From 66-474 sp035277545 (GTDB taxonomy: Bacteria > Pseudomonadota > Gammaproteobacteria > Xanthomonadales > Rhodanobacteraceae), in contig DATEKI010000290.1 of assembly GCA_035277545.1 (NCBI GenBank), forward strand, positions 1-17,893: DNA of 17,893 nt, read 5' to 3'. Position numbers and translations under genes: made by a program. This document shows positions 14,542-17,893 of this stretch, piece by piece. Under the pieces are notes generated by a model. The model did no database searches and was not told the DNA's origin. It saw only the letters and a list, made by a program, of their open reading frames with translations. Position 1 is the first letter of the stretch; the number at the start of each line of letters is the position of its first letter.

Positions 14542-14709
14542 CCCAGCGTTCACCGTGTCGTTCCCGCCGTCGGCCACGGTTGCGGTCACCAGCCCGAGTT
14601 CATCCACGAGGCCCGCCTGCAGGAACGACCAGTTGATGAATCCGCCGCCGGACAGCATCAGGGTTTCGATCTTGAACGAGGCTTTCAGCCTCCCGGCGGC
14701 GACCTTGCT
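14542..14709 (-). pseudogene. Fragment of a RibD-C / dihydrofolate reductase-like gene
   Basis: About 55 codons on the minus strand read KASFKIETLMLSGGGFINWS, then FLQAGLVDELGLVTATVADG. This is the C-terminal core of RibD-C-domain reductases (consensus 'LmleGGG.inwsfLqaGLVDEl.l...PvadG'), which use NADPH. The N-terminal two-thirds and the last strand of the domain are missing, and the sequence on either side is not recognisable, so it is a remnant. The frame stays open into neighbouring DNA only because the region is GC-rich. The rest of the 14441-14776 gap holds only the cytochrome b561 leader and about 65 nt without a visible feature. Confidence 0.75.
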
Positions 14710-14776
14710 ATCGAGCTGATGGCTGCGTGCAGGCTGGAGTTGTTGATGACCGCGGGTTCCTCGTGATGTCCTGATA

Positions 14777-15595
14777 TCAACGCTCACCCAATCGCACGGT
14801 CAGGCTCTGGGCGGCGGTGCCGACCGGCCCGTGGATGTCGCTGAGGACGGAGAACGTCTCACCGAGTCCGGTCGGGCCGAAGTTGACCCGGGTGTCGAAG
14901 CCGACCCAGCCTGCTTCCGGCTGGCGATGGAAGTGCACGGTGAGGTCCACGTTGGCGAAGAACACGCTGCCGGGCCGTTCGCGCACGACCAGCCCATTGG
15001 CGGTATCGATCAGTTTCAGGAAACCGGCGATCGGTGGATCGGCTTCGCCATCCACGAGCGGACAGCGCGTGCGGATCCAGCTGCGTCCGCGGCCCGGACG
15101 GGCATCCACGTCTTGGCGCACCTCCAGCGAATCGATGTAGCCGCCGTCCCAGATCGACGAGAACGGCAACGGCTGCATGGCCCCGGGCTGCGGCAACGGA
15201 GTCCATTCGGTGCCCTGCACACCGGTCGTGTCCATGGCCGCCAAGCGCCAGACGCGCGCGCGGATGCTCGTGCGGTCGCCGTGCCGCATTTCGGCCTCGA
15301 TCAGTTCGATCGAGTGTCCCGGTCGCACCATCCGGACGTCGACGCTGAACTCACCGGAATGGATGACGCCCAGCACGTCGAAAGACGCCCGCGACACCAG
15401 TTTGTCGCTCGGCAAACGCCGTTCCACTTCAGCCAATACCAAACCGGAAGCGGGCGCCAGGTGCTGTTCGCCGGGTTGCCAGGCGCCCTGGGAATGCAGG
15501 GTGGAGACGAAGCGGTGCTCTCCACGGCGCACATAGAACGCGTCGGGATACGCCTCGCCCGCGTGGCCGAGGTGGAGGTTCGTCGCAACAGGCAT
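14777..15595 (-). CDS. TesB-like acyl-CoA thioesterase (double hotdog)
   Basis: The 272-residue protein resembles the thioesterase-like superfamily (4HBT_3/TesB type), which hydrolyses acyl-CoA esters in the cytoplasm. The N-terminal hotdog includes GQWQPGEQ-like text (QGAWQPGEQHLAPASGLVLAE) and RLPSDKLVSRASFDVLG, then VDVRMVRPGHSIELIEAEM. The C-terminal hotdog has PLPFSSIWDGG and NVDLTVHFHRQPEAGWVGFDT, ending GETFSVLSDIHGPVGTAAQSL. The order is typical of the family, but I cannot name the substrate or be sure of the catalytic residues. The ATG at 15595 has no Shine-Dalgarno; instead TAGACT lies 6 nt upstream, suggesting leaderless transcription. It lies 66 nt downstream of the zinc alcohol dehydrogenase gene on the same strand. 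Confidence 0.82.
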   Translation of the reverse strand: MPVATNLHLGHAGEAYPDAFYVRRGEHRFVSTLHSQGAWQPGEQHLAPASGLVLAEVERRLPSDKLVSRASFDVLGVIHSGEFSVDVRMVRPGHSIELIEAEMRHGDRTSIRARVWRLAAMDTTGVQGTEWTPLPQPGAMQPLPFSSIWDGGYIDSLEVRQDVDARPGRGRSWIRTRCPLVDGEADPPIAGFLKLIDTANGLVVRERPGSVFFANVDLTVHFHRQPEAGWVGFDTRVNFGPTGLGETFSVLSDIHGPVGTAAQSLTVRLGER

Positions 15596-15601
15596 TCGCC
15601 C

Positions 15602-15607
15602 AGTCTA
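15602..15607 (-). promoter_or_regulatory. Candidate -10 box (TAGACT), leaderless thioesterase
   Basis: On the minus strand TAGACT is followed by GGGCGA and then the ATG at 15595. Transcription starting at the usual 6-7 nt from the hexamer would begin at or next to the A of the start codon. No Shine-Dalgarno lies upstream. The -35 region (GCCGGA at 17 nt) is poor. Confidence 0.35.
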
Positions 15608-15661
15608 CCGTGACTGCGCGCGCTTCCGGCGATTGCGAGGTTTCCGATGTGATCGCCGTCG

Positions 15662-16696
15662 TCAGGGCTTGACCATCACCTTGATCGCTTCGCGTTCGTC
15701 CATCGCGCGATAGCCGTCCGGCACGCCATCCAGATCGGTTTCGCGGTCGAACACGCGGCCGGGTTCGATGCGGCCTTCCAGCACGTCGGGCAACAGCTCC
15801 TCGATATACGCCCGCGTGGGCGCGGGGCCGCCACCCACGCTGATGTTGCCGTAGAACATCGGTTGCGCTTGCGGAATGGCGGCATAATGCGGCACGCCGA
15901 CGCGGCCGATCGCTCCGCCTGGCCGCGCGATGCCGACCGCGGTCGTCATGGCCTGATCGGTGCCGACGCATTCCAGTACCGAGTGCACGCCGAAACCGCC
16001 GGTCAGTTCGCGCACGCGTTCGATCGCGGCCTCGCCGCGCTCGCTGACCACATCGGTCGCGCCGAATTGTCTTGCCAATTCGATGCGATCGGGATGGCGT
16101 CCCATGATGATGATCTGCTCGGCGCCCAAGCGCCTCGCGGCAATGACACCGCACAAGCCCACCGCGCCGTCGCCGATGATCGCCGCCTTCCTGCCTTGGC
16201 CCACCCGCGCCACGACTGCGGCGTGATGGCCGGTGCCCATCACGTCGGAGAGCGTCAGCAGCGACGGCATCAGCGCGTCGTCCTCGCCAACGTGCAACGC
16301 GAACAGCGTGCCGTCCGCCTGCGGGATGCGCAGCGCCTCGGACTGCGCGCCTTCCAGGTCGCCGTTGCCGAAGAACGCGCGGTGCACGCACGCGGCCGGC
16401 AAGCCTTCGCGACAAAAGACACAGGTGCCGTCGGAGCAGACGAACGGCATGACGACCACGTCGCCCCGTTTGACGGTGCGCACCTCTGCGCCCACTGCCT
16501 CGACCACGCCGATCGCCTCATGACCCATGCGCTGGCCGCCCTCGGTCGGCGGCAGATCCTTGTACGGCCACAGATCGCTGCCACAGATGCAGGCACGGGT
16601 CACGCGCACCAGCGCGTCGGTGGGATCCTTGATGGTCGAGTCCGGAACGTCCTCGACACGAACGTCGCCGGCTTGGTACATGATGGTTGCGCGCAT
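15662..16696 (-). CDS. Zinc-dependent alcohol dehydrogenase family protein (MDR)
   Basis: This 344-residue medium-chain dehydrogenase/reductase has catalytic zinc ligands C38 (ACICGSDLW) and H59-E60 (MGHEAIGVV). The structural zinc lobe supplies C87, C92, C95 and C103 (CSDGTCVFCREGLPAAC), with a four-residue first spacing instead of the classic two. The Rossmann segment AAIIGDGAVGLCGVIAARRLGA binds NAD(P), followed by IIMGRHPDRIELARQFGATDVV. It would oxidise an alcohol or reduce an aldehyde in the cytoplasm; the substrate is unknown. The ATG at 16696 follows a modest GAGGT ribosome site. It is flanked on the same strand by the F420-type reductase (66 nt upstream) and the thioesterase. Confidence 0.93.
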   Translation of the reverse strand: MRATIMYQAGDVRVEDVPDSTIKDPTDALVRVTRACICGSDLWPYKDLPPTEGGQRMGHEAIGVVEAVGAEVRTVKRGDVVVMPFVCSDGTCVFCREGLPAACVHRAFFGNGDLEGAQSEALRIPQADGTLFALHVGEDDALMPSLLTLSDVMGTGHHAAVVARVGQGRKAAIIGDGAVGLCGVIAARRLGAEQIIIMGRHPDRIELARQFGATDVVSERGEAAIERVRELTGGFGVHSVLECVGTDQAMTTAVGIARPGGAIGRVGVPHYAAIPQAQPMFYGNISVGGGPAPTRAYIEELLPDVLEGRIEPGRVFDRETDLDGVPDGYRAMDEREAIKVMVKP

Positions 16697-16762
16697 GGTG
16701 ATTACCTCACAGGGTGCTTGCCGTTCTTTTTCGATTTCGTCGGCGACGGAGGAAGCGTTCGC

Positions 16763-17401
16763 TCACTTCCTCAACAACTTGAACGCCTGATTCCAGTGCC
16801 CGCCCGCGAACGCGGTGATGATCCATACCATCGCCGTGGCTTCGAGGTAATGCGAAAGCCCGATGCCGCCGACATCGACGGGATTCCAGCCGAAGTCCCG
16901 GCAGATGCGCGAGACCCGTTCCTTCGCTCCTGCATCGTCGCCGCAAATGAACATGTCCGGTGGCCCGCCTGCGAACTCCGGCTTGTGAAACAGCGCGTTG
17001 CCCACGGTATTGAAGGCCTTGACGACGAACGCTCCGGGCAGGGCCTTCTGATTGAGCTCGCCGCTGGATGTGCCAAGGCCTCCCACCAGCTTGGGCGGAG
17101 CGCCGCCCGACATGTCCAGGGGATTGGTGGCGTCGAGCACGATCTTGCCCTTGAAATGGTCCACGCCGGCGGTGCGGATCGCGTCCACGGACTTGGTGCC
17201 TTGGACGGCGAGTGCCACCGCCTCTCCGAATGCCGCAGTTTCTGAAAACGTTCCGCTGGACGCACCTTTGCCGTTTTCGCGCACCCAGGCAGCCAGCTTC
17301 GCCGGCTCGCGCGAACCCAGCATCACCTCGTGGCCTTCCTCGAGGAAGCCACGGCCCAACGCCCTGGCGACGTCGCCCGATCCAAGAATGCCTACTTTCA
17401 T
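16763..17401 (-). CDS. NADP oxidoreductase, coenzyme F420-dependent-like family
   Basis: The 212-residue protein starts directly with a Rossmann nucleotide-binding loop (MKVGILGSGDVARALGRGFL). The next segment, HEVMLGSREPAKLAAW, has the Ser-Arg typical of NADP-phosphate recognition. Further family text is GKIVLDATNPLDMSGG, VVKAFNTVGNALFHKPEFAGG, DMFICGDDAGAKERV and a C-terminal LEATAMVWIITAF. Archaeal members reduce F420 with NADPH. In proteobacteria, which generally lack F420, the acceptor is unknown. The ATG at 17401 is chosen because GAGG lies 8 nt upstream; a GTG at 17410 directly abuts that ribosome site. It lies 60 nt downstream of the CMD gene on the same strand and is probably co-transcribed. 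Confidence 0.9.
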   Translation of the reverse strand: MKVGILGSGDVARALGRGFLEEGHEVMLGSREPAKLAAWVRENGKGASSGTFSETAAFGEAVALAVQGTKSVDAIRTAGVDHFKGKIVLDATNPLDMSGGAPPKLVGGLGTSSGELNQKALPGAFVVKAFNTVGNALFHKPEFAGGPPDMFICGDDAGAKERVSRICRDFGWNPVDVGGIGLSHYLEATAMVWIITAFAGGHWNQAFKLLRK

Positions 17402-17461
17402 GTTCGCCACCTCTTTCGTTTTCGAAATCCTTGCCGTACTTCCGGCAACGTGCGTGCGCTG

Positions 17462-17788
17462 TCAATTGCCGGCTTCTTCGAACACCCGCCGCACGATTGA
17501 CAGCGCCGTGCTCGCCACTGGCCAGCCGGCGTAGAAGGCGAGGTGCGTGATCGCCTCGACCAGCTCGTCGCGGGTCACGCCGTTGTCCAGTGCCCGCTTG
17601 AAATGGAACGGCATCTCGTTGACGCGATACAGCGAAACCAGACTCGCCACCGTGACCAGGCTGCGGTCGCGCGGTGACAGTTGCGTGCGTTTCCACACGT
17701 CGCCGAACAGAACCTTGTCGGTGTAGTCGGCGAGCGCCGGTGCGATGTCCGCGAACGGGTTGCGTGGCGTGGAAGATGGATCCGACAT
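17462..17788 (-). CDS. Carboxymuconolactone decarboxylase family protein (no CxxC)
   Basis: The 108-residue CMD-domain protein has the family core FGDVWKRTQLSPRDRSLVTV followed by ASLVSLYRVNEMPFHFKRAL, then ALDNGVTRDELVEAITHLAFYAGWP. Unlike the AhpD-like protein at 6876-7220, it has no cysteine at all. It therefore belongs to the 4-carboxymuconolactone decarboxylase-type branch and cannot act as a thiol peroxidase. Short stand-alone members near alcohol dehydrogenases and cupins are common but mostly uncharacterised. The ATG at 17788 follows AGGAG (7 nt); an upstream ATG at 17815 has no ribosome site. It lies 49 nt after the partial gene at the right edge, on the same strand. Confidence 0.9.
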   Translation of the reverse strand: MSDPSSTPRNPFADIAPALADYTDKVLFGDVWKRTQLSPRDRSLVTVASLVSLYRVNEMPFHFKRALDNGVTRDELVEAITHLAFYAGWPVASTALSIVRRVFEEAGN

Positions 17789-17837
17789 GATGATCTCCTG
17801 AAGTTCGTCAAACACGGAACAGCTGCGGCATTTCCGT

Positions 17838-17893
17838 TCAACCCAGATATTCCTGGTCGGTGACTTTCTCCAGCCACTCGACCGCCTTGCCGT
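17838..17893 (-). CDS. C-terminal end of a possible cupin-domain protein (5' end beyond window)
   Basis: Only the last 17 codons are seen, reading GKAVEWLEKVTDQEYLG then TGA. This tail (EW-E-VTDEQY) resembles the C-terminus of small cupin proteins that often neighbour CMD and alcohol dehydrogenase genes. The segment is too short for a firm call. It is on the same strand as, and just upstream of, the CMD gene. Confidence 0.4.
   Translation of the reverse strand, partial: GKAVEWLEKVTDQEYLG

Noticed and set aside
15863..17245. 460-codon plus-strand open frame
   Set aside because: Antisense to the zinc alcohol dehydrogenase and F420-type reductase genes, both with clear cofactor motifs.
1..17893. 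CRISPR arrays, tRNA/rRNA genes, insertion sequences, attachment sites
   Set aside because: No regularly spaced repeats, cloverleaf-like segments, transposase or integrase motifs, or terminal inverted repeats were seen on reading both strands by eye.

Overview
The window is GC-rich and densely coded, with short intergenic gaps and SD-led starts. Its gene content suggests a gammaproteobacterium of the Xanthomonadales type (Rhodanobacter/Dyella/Luteibacter-like). That placement is inferred from family content and base composition; there is no rRNA or other marker. I saw no tRNA, rRNA, CRISPR array, insertion sequence or phage gene.

Left part (1-3217, minus strand): a patatin-like lipoprotein cut by the window edge, a short relic resembling an amidohydrolase N-terminus, a TRIC/UPF0126 membrane channel, an M20D amidohydrolase and an OsmC peroxidase. 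A 287-bp divergent spacer (3218-3504) separates these from a plus-strand stress cluster: an AhpE-like peroxiredoxin, an overlapping cytoplasmic DsbA-like thioredoxin-fold protein, and a Dps ferritin.

Centre (5187-13344, plus strand): a secreted GH79 glycosidase, an AhpD/CMD-type CxxC protein, an NAD(P)H-dependent FMN reductase and a DoxX membrane protein. A complete three-subunit FAD-GMC sugar/alcohol dehydrogenase follows (Tat-exported small subunit, FAD/3Fe-4S catalytic subunit, triheme cytochrome c), then an OprB-type carbohydrate porin. Gaps from DoxX to the porin run from a 14-nt overlap to 16 nt, so these five genes look like one transcription unit. The simplest reading is a periplasmic oxidation route: the glycosidase releases a uronic acid or other sugar, the porin admits it through the outer membrane, and the dehydrogenase oxidises it and passes electrons through cytochrome c to the respiratory chain. 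The actual substrate cannot be read from the sequence.

Right part (13345-17893): a decay zone follows the porin. It holds a chimeric dehydrogenase pseudogene (a 2-hydroxyacid dehydrogenase N-terminus joined to a frameshifted, internally deleted 3-hydroxyisobutyrate dehydrogenase), an intact minus-strand cytochrome b561, and a fragment of a RibD-C/dihydrofolate-reductase-like gene. Minus-strand genes then encode a TesB-like thioesterase, a zinc alcohol dehydrogenase, an F420-type NADP oxidoreductase, a second CMD protein without the CxxC, and the C-terminal end of a possible cupin protein cut by the right edge.

No clearly new defence or mobile system is visible. The points most worth checking are the glycosidase-redox-dehydrogenase-porin locus, the chimeric pseudogene beside it, the overlapping peroxiredoxin/thioredoxin-fold pair, and a TAGACT box before three minus-strand genes, one of which looks leaderless.
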